Shown here: in pieces, positions 46,001 through 54,139 of the stretch
Position numbering within the stretch: position 1 is the stretch's first letter
Layout of the letters: every line of letters starts with the position of its first letter
Assembly (NCBI RefSeq): GCF_002356335.1
Contig: NZ_AP018165.1
Location: 4,402,001-4,466,000 of the forward strand
Length of the DNA stretch: 64,000 bases
Direction: 5' to 3'
Source: [Mycobacterium] stephanolepidis
GTDB lineage: Bacteria > Actinomycetota > Actinomycetes > Mycobacteriales > Mycobacteriaceae
Position numbers and translations under genes: made by a program
Notes under the pieces: model-generated
Told to the model about the DNA's origin: nothing
The model's database searches: none
What the model saw: only the letters and a program-made list of their open reading frames with translations

Positions 46001-46076
46001 CAACAAGGCCCCGGAACCGCCGGTGAAGGGCCTGGGTATGGCCCCGGGAGCACGCCGTCCAGGCCGCCGAAATTAG
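43035..46076 (+). CDS. Fe-S heterodisulfide-reductase-like membrane oxidoreductase (Rv0338c-like)
   Basis: 1013 aa. N-terminal membrane helices (about residues 1-240) carry the nitrate-reductase-gamma/cytochrome b-like fold. Two 4Fe-4S motifs follow (CTECGRCQSQCP and CTTCGACVEQCP), then two CCG domains (FWVGCAGAYEDRAKKTTKA; YHDPCYLGRHNKVY with MCCGAGGARMWMEE). The last 280 residues are Ala/Pro/Glu-rich linkers joining six KGLGMAGGAKRPGAKK-like repeats. Likely moves electrons between a cytoplasmic donor and the quinone pool; it is essential in Mtb. GTG start, ribosome site GGGAGG. aspC follows on the same strand. Confidence 0.9.
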   Translation: MSTATIILGIIGVTFSLVAWGSFFGGVVKMIRVILSGQPDGTRWRPIVPRVKTLIVEVVAHTRMNKFRTVGWAHWLVMVGFLGGFPLYFESYGQTFNPEFHWPIIGDTFLWHLWDEILGIGTVIGIVTLIVIRQLNHPRKPERLSRFGGSSFIAAYTIESIVLVEGLGMVLVKSGKIATFGGGHVSSDFFTMNVAQLLPESPLMVSVFAFIKMVSGGMFLLLVGRKLVWGVAWHRFAAFFNIYFKRNADGSVALGAAKPMMSGGKVLEMESADPDVDAFGAGKVEDFSWKDLLDITTCTECGRCQSQCPAWNTGKPLSPKLLITSLRDHTYAKAPYLLAGEDKSKLSEAEVAEGERQLVGGEGAVIDHEVLWSCTTCGACVEQCPVDIEHVDHIIDMRRYQVLIESEFPGELAGLFKNLENKGNPWGQNSKDRLNWIEEVDFDVPVFGQDVDSFADFEYLFWVGCAGAYEDRAKKTTKAVAELLALAGTKFLVLGADETCTGDSARRAGNEFLFQQLAMQNIELLNSVFEGVEQKQRKIVVTCAHCFNALGNEYPQVGGDYQVVHHTQLLNRLVRDKKLVPVAPVSQDVTYHDPCYLGRHNKVYTAPRELIGASGAALTEMPRHGERSMCCGAGGARMWMEEQLGKRINIDRVDEALATPASKIATGCPFCRVMLTDGVTARDDSAAVEVVDVAQLLLESVGRTDEVRKALPAKGTAAAAAAERAATKAAEPEPVVAEEEAPAAEATAAAPAADAKPITGLGMAGGAKRPGAKKAAAPAAEAATETPAAPAAPVKGLGMAGGAKRPGAKKAAAPAAEAGAEASAAPAAAAPPVKGLGMAGGAKRPGAKKATPAPAAETAPVAAEPEAAAPAAPAAPVPPVKGLGMATGAKRPGAKKASPAAAPAATPEPEAEAEAPSAPEAPAAPEPPVKGLGIAAGTRRPGAKKTAPAAATPAAEPEQPAATPEPAAPVAAEPSDETVEEAVDETAEANKAPEPPVKGLGMAPGARRPGRRN

Positions 46077-46110
46077 ATATTGGCTGGACAGCAATGCCAC
46101 CATTGAGACC

Positions 46111-47394
46111 GTGAGTACCGATAACTTGCCGACTGACGTGCCCCCGCGCGTGCCCGGTCTTTCCCCGCGGCAGCATCAACGGGTCTTTGCTCAGTCCACC
46201 AAGCTGCAAGACGTCCTGTACGAAATCAGGGGTCCGGTACACGCTCACGCCGCCCGGCTCGAGGCCGAGGGGCACCGCATCCTCAAGCTCAATATCGGCA
46301 ACCCGGCACCGTTCGGTTTCGAGGCACCCGATGTCATCATGCGCGACATCATCCAGGCGCTCCCCTATGCGCAGGGATACTCCGACTCCAAGGGCATCCT
46401 GCCCGCGCGGCGCGCGGTGGTGACGCGCTACGAACTGGTCGAGGGATTCCCATACCTGGACGTGGACGACGTCTACCTGGGCAACGGGGTATCCGAGCTC
46501 ATCACCATGACCACCCAGGCGCTGCTCGACAACGGCGATCAGGTACTCATCCCCGCACCCGACTATCCGCTGTGGACCGCCGCGACGTCGCTGGCCGGTG
46601 GTACCGCGGTGCATTACCTGTGTGACGAGACCAACGGCTGGATGCCGGATATCGAGGATCTGGAATCCAAGATCACCGAGCGCACCAAGGCCCTGGTCAT
46701 CATCAATCCGAATAATCCCACCGGCGCGGTGTACACGCGCGAAATCCTCACCAAGATGGTGGAACTGGCGCGCAAGCATCAGCTGCTGCTGCTGGCCGAC
46801 GAGATCTACGACAAGATCCTCTACGACGACGTCGAGCACATCAGCGTCGCATCGCTGGCCCCGGACCTGTTGTGTTTCACCTTCAATGGCCTGTCCAAGG
46901 CCTACCGGGTGGCAGGCTACCGATCGGCATGGCTGGCCATCACCGGCCCCAAGGATCACGCCGCCAGCCTGCTGGAGGGCGTCAATCTGCTGGCCAACAT
47001 GCGTCTGTGTCCGAATGTTCCCGCACAGCATGCGATTCAGGTTGCCCTCGGTGGACATCAAAGCATCGATGACTTGGTGCTCCCGGGCGGTCGGCTCCTG
47101 GAGCAACGCGATGTGGCGTGGACCAAGCTCAATGAGATTCCCGGCGTCTCCTGCGTGAAGCCGAAGGGCGCGTTATACGCCTTCCCGCGCCTGGACCCCG
47201 AGGTGCACGAGATCCACGATGACGACCAGCTGGTCTTGGATCTGCTGCTCAACGAGAAGATCCTGCTGACGCAGGGCACGGGCTTCAATTGGCCTGAGCC
47301 CGATCATCTTCGGATCGTCACGCTGCCGTGGGCCCGCGACCTTGCGGTCGCTATCGAGCGGCTGGGTAACTTCCTGGTGAGCTACCGCCAGTAA
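46111..47394 (+). CDS. aspC: PLP-dependent aminotransferase (AspC/AlaA-type, Rv0337c-like)
   Basis: A 427-aa class I/II aminotransferase. Cofactor residues are in LNIGNPAPFGF, IINPNNPTGAVY, LLADEIYDKILYDD and the Schiff-base Lys in FNGLSKAYRVAGYRSAW. Sequence type fits the alanine/aspartate aminotransferase subgroup (AlaA-like). GTG start 34 nt after the oxidoreductase gene, so probably one operon, as in Mtb Rv0338c-Rv0337c. It converges on udgA. Confidence 0.92.
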   Translation: MSTDNLPTDVPPRVPGLSPRQHQRVFAQSTKLQDVLYEIRGPVHAHAARLEAEGHRILKLNIGNPAPFGFEAPDVIMRDIIQALPYAQGYSDSKGILPARRAVVTRYELVEGFPYLDVDDVYLGNGVSELITMTTQALLDNGDQVLIPAPDYPLWTAATSLAGGTAVHYLCDETNGWMPDIEDLESKITERTKALVIINPNNPTGAVYTREILTKMVELARKHQLLLLADEIYDKILYDDVEHISVASLAPDLLCFTFNGLSKAYRVAGYRSAWLAITGPKDHAASLLEGVNLLANMRLCPNVPAQHAIQVALGGHQSIDDLVLPGGRLLEQRDVAWTKLNEIPGVSCVKPKGALYAFPRLDPEVHEIHDDDQLVLDLLLNEKILLTQGTGFNWPEPDHLRIVTLPWARDLAVAIERLGNFLVSYRQ

Positions 47395-47410
47395 GCGCAC
47401 CCTGCGCCGG

Positions 47411-48751
47411 TCAGGCGTGGGTCAGCTCTTCTACACGCTTACCCAGGCAGAACACCCGCCATCCGGCGTTGACCCATTTTGTGGCGTCCAGGCAATTACG
47501 CCCGTCCACAATGACTTTGGTGCGCACAACCTTGGCGAGCTCATTGGGGTCGAAGTCGACGAACTCCTGCCATTCGGTGAGCAGCAGCACGGCGTCGGCG
47601 CGGTCGGCAGCCTCCACCACCGAGGTGGCGTAGTTCAGCGTCGGGAAAAGCCGACGCGAATTCTCGAGGGCCTTGGGGTCGTACACGTTGACCGCGGCAC
47701 CGTTGAGCTGCAGCAGACCCGCGACATTCAGTGCGGGCGAGTCTCGGACGTCATCGGATTCGGGCTTGAAGGCCGCACCCAGGACCGCGATGTTGGCGCC
47801 CAGCAGCGATCCGCCGCAAGCCTTGGTGGCAAGCTCCACCATTCGGGTGCGCCGACGCATGTTGATGCTGTCGACCTCGCGCAGGAACGTCAGGGCGTGG
47901 CTGGCGCCCAGCTCGCCCGCGCGGGCCATGAAGGCCCGAATGTCCTTGGGCAGGCATCCGCCGCCGAAACCCAAGCCCGCGTTGAGGAATCGCCGTCCGA
48001 TGCGGGGGTCGTACCCCAGCGCGTCGGCCAGGGTGGTCACGTCGGCACCCACTGCCTCGCACACCTCGGAGATGGCGTTGATGAACGAGATCTTGGTCGC
48101 CAGGAAGGCGTTGGCCGAAACCTTCACCAATTCGGCGGTTTCCAGATCGGTGACGAGGAACGGAACTTCCTCGTCAAGGATTGGCCCGTACAGTTCGCGG
48201 ACCAGCTTCTCGGCTCGGTCCGAATTCTGCTGCACACCGAGCACGATGCGATCCGGGTGCAGAGTGTCCTTGACGGCATAGCCTTCGCGCAGGAACTCGG
48301 GGTTCCAAGCCACCTCGACGTCAACGCCTTCAGCCGCGAATCCGGCTGCCCGCTGACCAAGTTCGCGTGCGGTGCCCACCGGGACGGTCGATTTGCCGAT
48401 GATGACCGCCGACTCGGTCAGCAGCGGAACCAGGGTGTCGATCACCGAGTGGACGTGGCTCAGGTCCGCGCCGTATTCACCCTTCTTCTGCGGCGTACCG
48501 ACGCCCAGAAAATGCACATCGGCGAATTCCGCGGCCTCGGCATAGCTCGTGGTGAAACGCAGCCGACCCGATGCGATGTTGCTCTGCAAGATCTTTCGAA
48601 GGCCGGGTTCGTAGAACGGGATGTCGCCGCCAGAGAGTTTGGCGACCTTACCTGGGTCGATGTCAATGCCGAGCACCTCGTGGCCAAGCTCGGCCATGCA
48701 GGCCGCATGGGTGGCGCCGAGGTATCCGGTTCCGAAAACGGTGCATCTCAT
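47411..48751 (-). CDS. udgA: UDP-glucose 6-dehydrogenase
   Basis: A 446-aa enzyme oxidising UDP-glucose to UDP-glucuronate with NAD. The Rossmann motif CTVFGTGYLGATHAACMAEL is at the N-terminus, STVPVGTAREL and the Lys segment are in the middle, and the catalytic Cys is in GLGFGGGCLPKDIRAF. ATG 48751 begins at the Rossmann strand, the usual start. The frame is open to 48835 but that part is non-coding. Equivalent to Mtb Rv0322, next to dcd (Rv0321) there; here one extra gene lies between. Confidence 0.95.
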   Translation of the reverse strand: MRCTVFGTGYLGATHAACMAELGHEVLGIDIDPGKVAKLSGGDIPFYEPGLRKILQSNIASGRLRFTTSYAEAAEFADVHFLGVGTPQKKGEYGADLSHVHSVIDTLVPLLTESAVIIGKSTVPVGTARELGQRAAGFAAEGVDVEVAWNPEFLREGYAVKDTLHPDRIVLGVQQNSDRAEKLVRELYGPILDEEVPFLVTDLETAELVKVSANAFLATKISFINAISEVCEAVGADVTTLADALGYDPRIGRRFLNAGLGFGGGCLPKDIRAFMARAGELGASHALTFLREVDSINMRRRTRMVELATKACGGSLLGANIAVLGAAFKPESDDVRDSPALNVAGLLQLNGAAVNVYDPKALENSRRLFPTLNYATSVVEAADRADAVLLLTEWQEFVDFDPNELAKVVRTKVIVDGRNCLDATKWVNAGWRVFCLGKRVEELTHA

Positions 48752-48841
48752 ACTGCCTATATAGGCCTCCAGGGTTAGCAACCTGGATACGCCGCACCAT
48801 CGGTGTCCTAACGCCGGATGTACGGCGAAAAGCACTGTGAA

Positions 48842-50527
48842 TTACGGATTAATGGCCGCCAAACTGCCAGGGAAAACCCGAGTTGGAGCCGCCGCCGGAT
48901 CCGCTGCCCGATCCACCTCCGTGGGAGCCACCGCTGTCGCCCCACCCGCCACGAGAACTGCCGCTGTCGCCCCATCCACCGCGAGACCCGCCCTGATCGC
49001 CCCAGCCGCCACGTGAGGACCCGTTATCGGAGCCACCGCGTGAGCCGCCGTCGCCCCAACCACCGCGACCGGATCCGCTGTCGGGGCCACCGCGCGAGCC
49101 GCCACGGGACCCGCCGTCGGAATTCCCACCGCCAATGGGGGGCAGGCCCGGAATCGAGATGATGGGCGGCTGCTGTGTCTGAACGGGCGGTGTCCACGTC
49201 GGGGTGTACTCCGGCGGCGCATAGGCCGGTCGATTACGTGGGGTGCCCACCACGGATTCTCCTGGCGCCTCGGCTGCTCCCACACGGGCGGGAACAACGG
49301 AATCGGCACCGGCACGATGGCCGGTGGGGGTGCCACCGGCGCGGGTTCCTCCGGGGCTGGTGCGGCCGGTGGCGGGGGCGCCTCGGGCGCGGGCGCCGGG
49401 GCCTGCGGTGCGGGCTTGGCGGCCACCGGCGCGGGGTTGCGCTGCGGCGCCGGAGCCACCACTTGCTGCACCGGGGCGGGTGCGACGGGCGCGGGTGCCT
49501 CGGCCACCGGCGGCGGGGCTTGTTTGGGCGCCTCGGGCGGCAGCGGATTCTGCACCGGGTTCTGCACTACCGCACGGTCCGGTGAGGACGGGCCCTGGTC
49601 CACTGTGGAGCGCACAGTCACGGTCAGCGAGACGGCCAGCGCTATCGAGCAGATGCCGAAGACCAGCAGCAGCGGCGCCCCCACCAGCAGGAACGGCTTG
49701 CGTTCTGCCGGTTGGTCCTCGATGTCCTCGTATTCGCTCAGTTCGGTCTTGGCATCCCCGAATTCGCCGGCACTTTCGGTGACAGCGTCGGGATGCGCGA
49801 AGCCCGTCCCCGTGGGTCCTTCGAGCGAGTAGGCCTGCCCCAACAGCGCGGTGCTGGCCTCGAAATCCGGTTCCTGCGCCGATGCCAACGCGGCGCCACG
49901 GGCCAACGCCAGCTCGGGCTGGTCCGGGGAGTTCACCGGCAGGGAGATCGCCTCGCCCAGGGGGTCGGTGAGGTCGGAGACATCGGTGCCCAGGCCCAGC
50001 AAGAACACCCCATCGGGCGCGTTGTCGTGGCCCTTGAGCGGGTTCACCAGGCTTGCCAGTACCCCGGGGGTCACTCCGGTGATGAGCGGCTCGCTGGCCA
50101 GGCCGACGATCGATCCGTCGGCGGAATCGACCACTGCCAGCGTCGCGTTCTCCGGCTCGATCACCAGCAACGCCGACTTGTCGTACCCGGTGACATTGCT
50201 GGCAGCCTTGGCCAGCGCCCCTCCGGCGTGCAGAGCGGAGAAGAACTCGACACCGTCGATTCCGCGGCTGGCCAGTGAATCGCGTAGCGCGGCGGCTTCG
50301 GTGTGATCGCTCCACACCACGCCGGTGGACACCAGGTGATGGCCACCGTCGAGCATGCCGTCGCGGGTGCCGACGATCGCGGAAAGAACCTGATCGGAGG
50401 CGGTGCCTTCGCCGTCGGAGACGATGATGGTGTCGGTATCGACGATCCTGCCGTCCGCACCCGCGCCCTCGACCAGTACTAGCCGGGCAGTCGTCGGTGT
50501 CATCGAGACACCAAGTACGACGTCCAC
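48842..50527 (-). CDS. Membrane-anchored Pro-rich protein (DUF7159-like) with probable frameshift near its C-terminus
   Basis: The start VDVVLGVSMTPTTARLVLVEG (GTG 50527, GGAGG upstream) is the signature of a mycobacterial family of Pro/Thr-rich membrane proteins. Domain order: soluble head (1-230), one transmembrane helix (FLLVGAPLLLVFGICSIALAV, about 280-300), then a Pro/Ala linker ending PVWEQPRRQENPWW. After that the frame becomes an Arg-rich sequence to 48842, while the neighbouring frame continues sensibly (NRPAYAPPEYTPTWTPP, ISIPGLPPIGGG, Gly/Ser/Trp repeats RGGWGD) and stops at 48849. A single-base loss near the GGGG run at 49240 would explain this. Confidence 0.75.
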   Translation of the reverse strand: MDVVLGVSMTPTTARLVLVEGAGADGRIVDTDTIIVSDGEGTASDQVLSAIVGTRDGMLDGGHHLVSTGVVWSDHTEAAALRDSLASRGIDGVEFFSALHAGGALAKAASNVTGYDKSALLVIEPENATLAVVDSADGSIVGLASEPLITGVTPGVLASLVNPLKGHDNAPDGVFLLGLGTDVSDLTDPLGEAISLPVNSPDQPELALARGAALASAQEPDFEASTALLGQAYSLEGPTGTGFAHPDAVTESAGEFGDAKTELSEYEDIEDQPAERKPFLLVGAPLLLVFGICSIALAVSLTVTVRSTVDQGPSSPDRAVVQNPVQNPLPPEAPKQAPPPVAEAPAPVAPAPVQQVVAPAPQRNPAPVAAKPAPQAPAPAPEAPPPPAAPAPEEPAPVAPPPAIVPVPIPLFPPVWEQPRRQENPWWAPHVIDRPMRRRSTPRRGHRPFRHSSRPSSRFRACPPLAVGIPTAGPVAARAVAPTADPVAVVGATAAHAVAPITGPHVAAGAIRAGLAVDGATAAVLVAGGATAVAPTEVDRAADPAAAPTRVFPGSLAAINP

Positions 50528-50643
50528 GTCAGATCCTCCGCTACATATCGACACGGTCACCCGAACAAACGCGCCGAGGCCGTCAAAAAGTTCGAGTTGT
50601 TGCCGATTGTGTATCGGTGCGGCGCGTTTCCCCGTTACCCCAG

Positions 50644-51213
50644 CTAGGGGTTGATGAAGTTCTGGTAGGAGCGCGACGGGGTTGGACCGCGCTGCCCCTG
50701 GTATTTCGACCCTACCCCGGCACTTCCGTACGGGTGCTCGGCCGGCGATGTCAGGCGCAGCAGACACAGCTGCCCGATCTTCATGCCCGGCCACAACGTG
50801 ATGGGCAGGTTGGCGACGTTCGAAAGCTCCAGGGTGATGTGTCCGGAGAAGCCGGGGTCGATGAATCCGGCGGTGGAGTGGGTCAACAGGCCCAGGCGCC
50901 CCAACGAGGACTTTCCTTCCAACCGTCCGGCAAGGTCGTCGGGCAGCGAGCAGATCTCCAGCGTGGACCCGAGCACGAACTCGCCGGGATGCAGCACAAA
51001 CGGCTCGCCCTCGTCCGGCTCCACCAGGCTGGTCAGCTCATCTTGGCGTTGTTTGGGGTCGATATGCGTGTAGCGGGTGTTGTTGAACACCCGGAACAGG
51101 CTGTCGAGCCGAACATCGATGCTCGACGGCTGAATGAGGGCTGGATCAAGGGGCTCGATGCCGAGACGCCCGGCGTCGAGCTCGGCACGAATATCGCGAT
51201 CGGACAGCAGCAC
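50644..51213 (-). CDS. dcd: dCTP deaminase
   Basis: 189 aa. [21 protein letters not shown] and [15 protein letters not shown] are the N-terminal signatures. The catalytic region has [38 protein letters not shown] with the catalytic Glu, and WPGMKIGQL. Makes dUTP (or dUMP directly, as in the bifunctional Mtb Rv0321) from dCTP for thymidylate synthesis. The C-terminal [11 protein letters not shown] segment closes the active site. It is followed, 116 nt on, by the Pro-rich membrane protein. Confidence 0.96.
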   Translation of the reverse strand: MLLSDRDIRAELDAGRLGIEPLDPALIQPSSIDVRLDSLFRVFNNTRYTHIDPKQRQDELTSLVEPDEGEPFVLHPGEFVLGSTLEICSLPDDLAGRLEGKSSLGRLGLLTHSTAGFIDPGFSGHITLELSNVANLPITLWPGMKIGQLCLLRLTSPAEHPYGSAGVGSKYQGQRGPTPSRSYQNFINP

Positions 51214-51265
51214 GCGACGAGCCTACCGAGGACCCGCCGGTACGCAGGGGCTCGGGCGGATGCGG

Positions 51266-51946
51266 CTACCCCCTGATGGCGATGACAGCTCCGGGCCGCA
51301 GCCAGCCGATGAGTCGTACCAACGCGGCATCGTCGAGTGTCACGCATCCGGCCGAGGGCCCACCGTCGGAGGCGTGCACGAAGAATGCCGACCCGCCGCC
51401 GGGGGTGCGTGATTTGTTGACGCCCATGACGATCGCGCGGGGGTATCCGTCCAGCTCTTCACTCAGCGAGGTGTCGAACGGGCAAGCGGATTGCGCGCAC
51501 CGTTGGTGCGAGTTGTACCCCGGACTCGCGGGATCGCCGTCCCACCAGTCGTCGGCATCCACCTGCAGATAGTTCAGGCCGTGCGCCACGGACGGTTCAG
51601 TACCAAAGGCGTAATCGAGGCTGAAGACGCCGGTGGGGGTCGCCGGGTTGTCGTCGCTGGCGGTGGCCGCGAATCCGGCCGAACCGACATCGGACGGCAC
51701 GTTCTGTTCGACCGGTTCCCAGGTAACGCCCGAACGCTGCCAGATACCGATGACGGCCTTGGCGCCACCGGTCCCCTGGACCGATACGACTTGTGTTGCG
51801 GTACCGACAGATTCGGCGAACCACGGCGGCGGCGTGGCCTGTGCCGCGGCAGCCGGAACAACGGCGACCGGATGCATCTCGGGGGCGGTGCCGCACGCGC
51901 CGGCCAGCAGCACAACGCTCAGCGGCAGCAGGCGGATCGGGCGCAC
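51266..51946 (-). CDS. YkuD-like (L,D-transpeptidase fold) lipoprotein (Rv0320-like)
   Basis: 226 aa. The signal ends with lipobox LAGAC, so it should be lipidated. The domain carries the YkuD-type active site FFVHASDGGPSAGCVTLDD (His and Cys), with VMGVNKSRTPGGG before it, and a WWDGDPASPGYNSHQRC loop. Unlike classical L,D-transpeptidases it lacks the SHGC box, so peptidoglycan cross-linking activity is uncertain. A close paralogue lies 43 nt downstream. Mtb Rv0320 occupies the equivalent place next to dcd. Confidence 0.75.
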   Translation of the reverse strand: MRPIRLLPLSVVLLAGACGTAPEMHPVAVVPAAAAQATPPPWFAESVGTATQVVSVQGTGGAKAVIGIWQRSGVTWEPVEQNVPSDVGSAGFAATASDDNPATPTGVFSLDYAFGTEPSVAHGLNYLQVDADDWWDGDPASPGYNSHQRCAQSACPFDTSLSEELDGYPRAIVMGVNKSRTPGGGSAFFVHASDGGPSAGCVTLDDAALVRLIGWLRPGAVIAIRG

Positions 51947-51989
51947 TCATCCATGGTGCGGGTCAAACCTGAAAAACGCCTGTTAGTAA

Positions 51990-52637
51990 CTAACCCTTAA
52001 TGGCAATGACCGCACCGGGCCTCAGCCAGCCGATCAACTGCACGAGCATCCCGTCGTCGAGGGATACACAGCCCGCGGTCGGTCCGCCGTCGGTGCTGTG
52101 TACGAAGAAGGCCGAACCACCGCCGGGGACGCGCTCCTTGTTCACACCCATGACGATGGCGTGTTTGTACTGCGGGATCGGGAGGTTCTCACTCTGCGAG
52201 GTGTTGAACGGGCATTCGGCCTTGGCGCACTGCTGATGCGTGTTGTAGGTGGGGCTGTTGCTATCGCCGTCCCACCAGTCGTTGGGCCCGATCTGGAGGT
52301 ACCGCAGCCCGCTCGGAGGCGGTGGTGCGGTACCAAATGCCCAGTCCAGCGAGTAGACGCCGTTGGGGGTGGCCGAGGCTCCCTCGCGGGCCTTGTCGAT
52401 GAATCCGGCCGAGCCCACGTGGGCGGGAATCCCGGTGGATACGGCTTTCCATTCGTTGCCGCTGCGCTGGAACACGTCGATCTTGGCTTTGGAGCCGCCG
52501 GCGCCGTTGACCGCGACCACCTGGGTCGCGTTGCCGACAGACTGGGCGAACCAGGGCACGAAGGGTTCCGCGGCAGCAGATGTTGAGGTAGCCAGGGCAA
52601 GTATGGCCGCGCACAGCAGCGTCACAAGACGGAACAC
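51990..52637 (-). CDS. YkuD-like exported protein, paralogue of the 51266 product
   Basis: 215 aa. A cleavable-type signal peptide (VTLLCAAILALATSTSAAA) with no lipobox Cys, then a domain over 60% identical by eye to the lipoprotein at 51266: YLQIGPNDWWDGD, GVNKERVPGGGSAFFVH and DGGPTAGCVSLDD. GTG 52637 with GAGGA upstream is chosen; the open frame to 52697 lacks signal-like sequence. One copy tethered and one released suggests the same activity in two envelope locations. Confidence 0.75.
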   Translation of the reverse strand: MFRLVTLLCAAILALATSTSAAAEPFVPWFAQSVGNATQVVAVNGAGGSKAKIDVFQRSGNEWKAVSTGIPAHVGSAGFIDKAREGASATPNGVYSLDWAFGTAPPPPSGLRYLQIGPNDWWDGDSNSPTYNTHQQCAKAECPFNTSQSENLPIPQYKHAIVMGVNKERVPGGGSAFFVHSTDGGPTAGCVSLDDGMLVQLIGWLRPGAVIAIKG

Positions 52638-52720
52638 GAGACCATCCTCGCTGATGTTGTTCTCGAATCCTTCAAGGTTGGGACACGGTTGCGCCACGGA
52701 CCGATCGGTATAGTTCGGCC

Positions 52721-53620
52721 ATGGACGCCGAGCTCGAAGAATGGAAAGCCGCCGGGCATTACTTCGATTACCTGGGTTTCGACATCTTCTACCGCATTGA
52801 GGGCAGCGGGCCTCCCCTGTTACTCGTGCACGGGTATCCCTTCAACTCATGGGATTGGGCGCTGATCTGGCCCACGTTGGTGCAGCGGTTCACGGTCATC
52901 GCGCCGGACATGATCGGGATGGGCTTCTCCGACAAACCCGTTCAGTACGGGTACTCGGTTCTCGACCACGCCGATATGCATGAGGCACTGCTGTCCTATC
53001 TGGGTATCGAGCGGATTCACCTGCTCACCCATGATCTGGGGAACTCCGTTGGCCAGGAGTTGTTGGCACGCTTCGAGTTCGAAGAACAGTCGCGCGGCCG
53101 AGTGCCCATCGACTCGGTCACCTGGCTCAACGGCGGGCTCTTCATCGAGGCCTATCGGCCCCGTATCGCCCAGACCTTGATGTCTCGAACACCGTTGGGC
53201 GACTTGGTGAGCCGGTTCCAGGGCACCCCGCTGTCGCGTCGGATCCTGGATGCCGCCGTCAGCGAGATGTTCGGCCCGGACACCAAACCGTCGCCACGGC
53301 TGCTGTCTTTGTTCCAGCAGGTGTTGGAGTACAACGACGGCGCCCGCGTCACCCATCAGGTGGGCCGATTCATCAACGACCGCTATGACAACCGGAGTCG
53401 ATGGGTGCGGGCCATGCGCGAAACCGCCGTGCCGATGCGGATGATCGACGGACCGATCGACCCCAACTCCGGGTTGCACATGGCCGAGCGCTATCTCGAG
53501 GTCATTCACGACCCCGACGTGGTGCTACTCGATGACAACATCGGCCATTGGCCACAGATCGAGGCGCCCGAGGCGGTGCTCACGCATTTCCTCGCGCACA
53601 TCGATCGAGTGACTACTTAG
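52721..53620 (+). CDS. Alpha/beta hydrolase, epoxide-hydrolase/dehalogenase-like
   Basis: 299 aa. The oxyanion-hole motif LLLVHGYPFNSWDW and nucleophile elbow LLTHDLGNSVGQ are clear. The nucleophile is an Asp (H-D-L-G), as in epoxide hydrolases and haloalkane dehalogenases rather than esterases. The catalytic His is in DDNIGHWPQIEAPE. A cap domain occupies residues about 130-230. Substrate unknown. Divergent from the YkuD gene; the 3' end overlaps the next, convergent gene by 8 bp. Confidence 0.8.
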   Translation: MDAELEEWKAAGHYFDYLGFDIFYRIEGSGPPLLLVHGYPFNSWDWALIWPTLVQRFTVIAPDMIGMGFSDKPVQYGYSVLDHADMHEALLSYLGIERIHLLTHDLGNSVGQELLARFEFEEQSRGRVPIDSVTWLNGGLFIEAYRPRIAQTLMSRTPLGDLVSRFQGTPLSRRILDAAVSEMFGPDTKPSPRLLSLFQQVLEYNDGARVTHQVGRFINDRYDNRSRWVRAMRETAVPMRMIDGPIDPNSGLHMAERYLEVIHDPDVVLLDDNIGHWPQIEAPEAVLTHFLAHIDRVTT

Positions 53621-54023
53621 GCGGGGCCGTATCCAGGTACGAGGAGAAGGTCGCGTAGTTACAGTCGGCCTCGCCGGTGCCGGTCGTGCTCTGGCACACC
53701 ACCTTGTCGTTCAGGTAGATACGCACCGTCACCGCCGCATCCGGGGCGGCGGTGGATCGCCAGTCGGCCTTGATCTCCGCGTGATTGGGCGTCTTGGCGC
53801 CACGGGACAGATCGCCGACGGGCGCGTCGACCTTCCAGGGCAAGGTCACGCCGTCGGCGGGCTGCATCTCGGTGCCGTCCCAGTACTGCACGTTCGCCGT
53901 GGTGGCGGTGGACGAGGTGACCTCGTACGTCACGGTTTTGTCATCCGCGTGCGCTGCCGCCGGGAAGCTAAGTGCGCAGGCTGAGGCCACGGCAGACGCG
54001 GCAAGTAGTTGACGGACGGTCAT
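53613..54023 (-). CDS. Secreted stand-alone MmpS-domain protein
   Basis: 136 aa: signal peptide (LLAASAVASACALSFPAAAHA) and a single MmpS-like beta-sandwich (KTVTYEVTSSTATTANVQYWD, then VTVRIYLNDKVVCQS and EADCNYATFSSYLD). Its two cysteines fall where MmpS has its pair. There is no transmembrane anchor and no mmpL neighbour, so it would act as a soluble periplasmic version. It resembles other orphan MmpS-domain proteins of mycobacteria. Confidence 0.75.
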   Translation of the reverse strand: MTVRQLLAASAVASACALSFPAAAHADDKTVTYEVTSSTATTANVQYWDGTEMQPADGVTLPWKVDAPVGDLSRGAKTPNHAEIKADWRSTAAPDAAVTVRIYLNDKVVCQSTTGTGEADCNYATFSSYLDTAPPK

Positions 54024-54139
54024 GGAACACCTCGAGATGTCAGTACGGTTTACAGATCGTTAGGCAGGCTACAGGGATTTTCTGGGTGTCTGCTGAGGCT
54101 GTGTCCCAGGGGTTTCCGCGCGACTACGTAAGCAAACTG

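Noticed and set aside
50528-50643. Possible tRNA containing GTTCGAG near 50600
   Set aside because: The flanking bases do not form a T-arm or acceptor stem, and no anticodon arm is visible.
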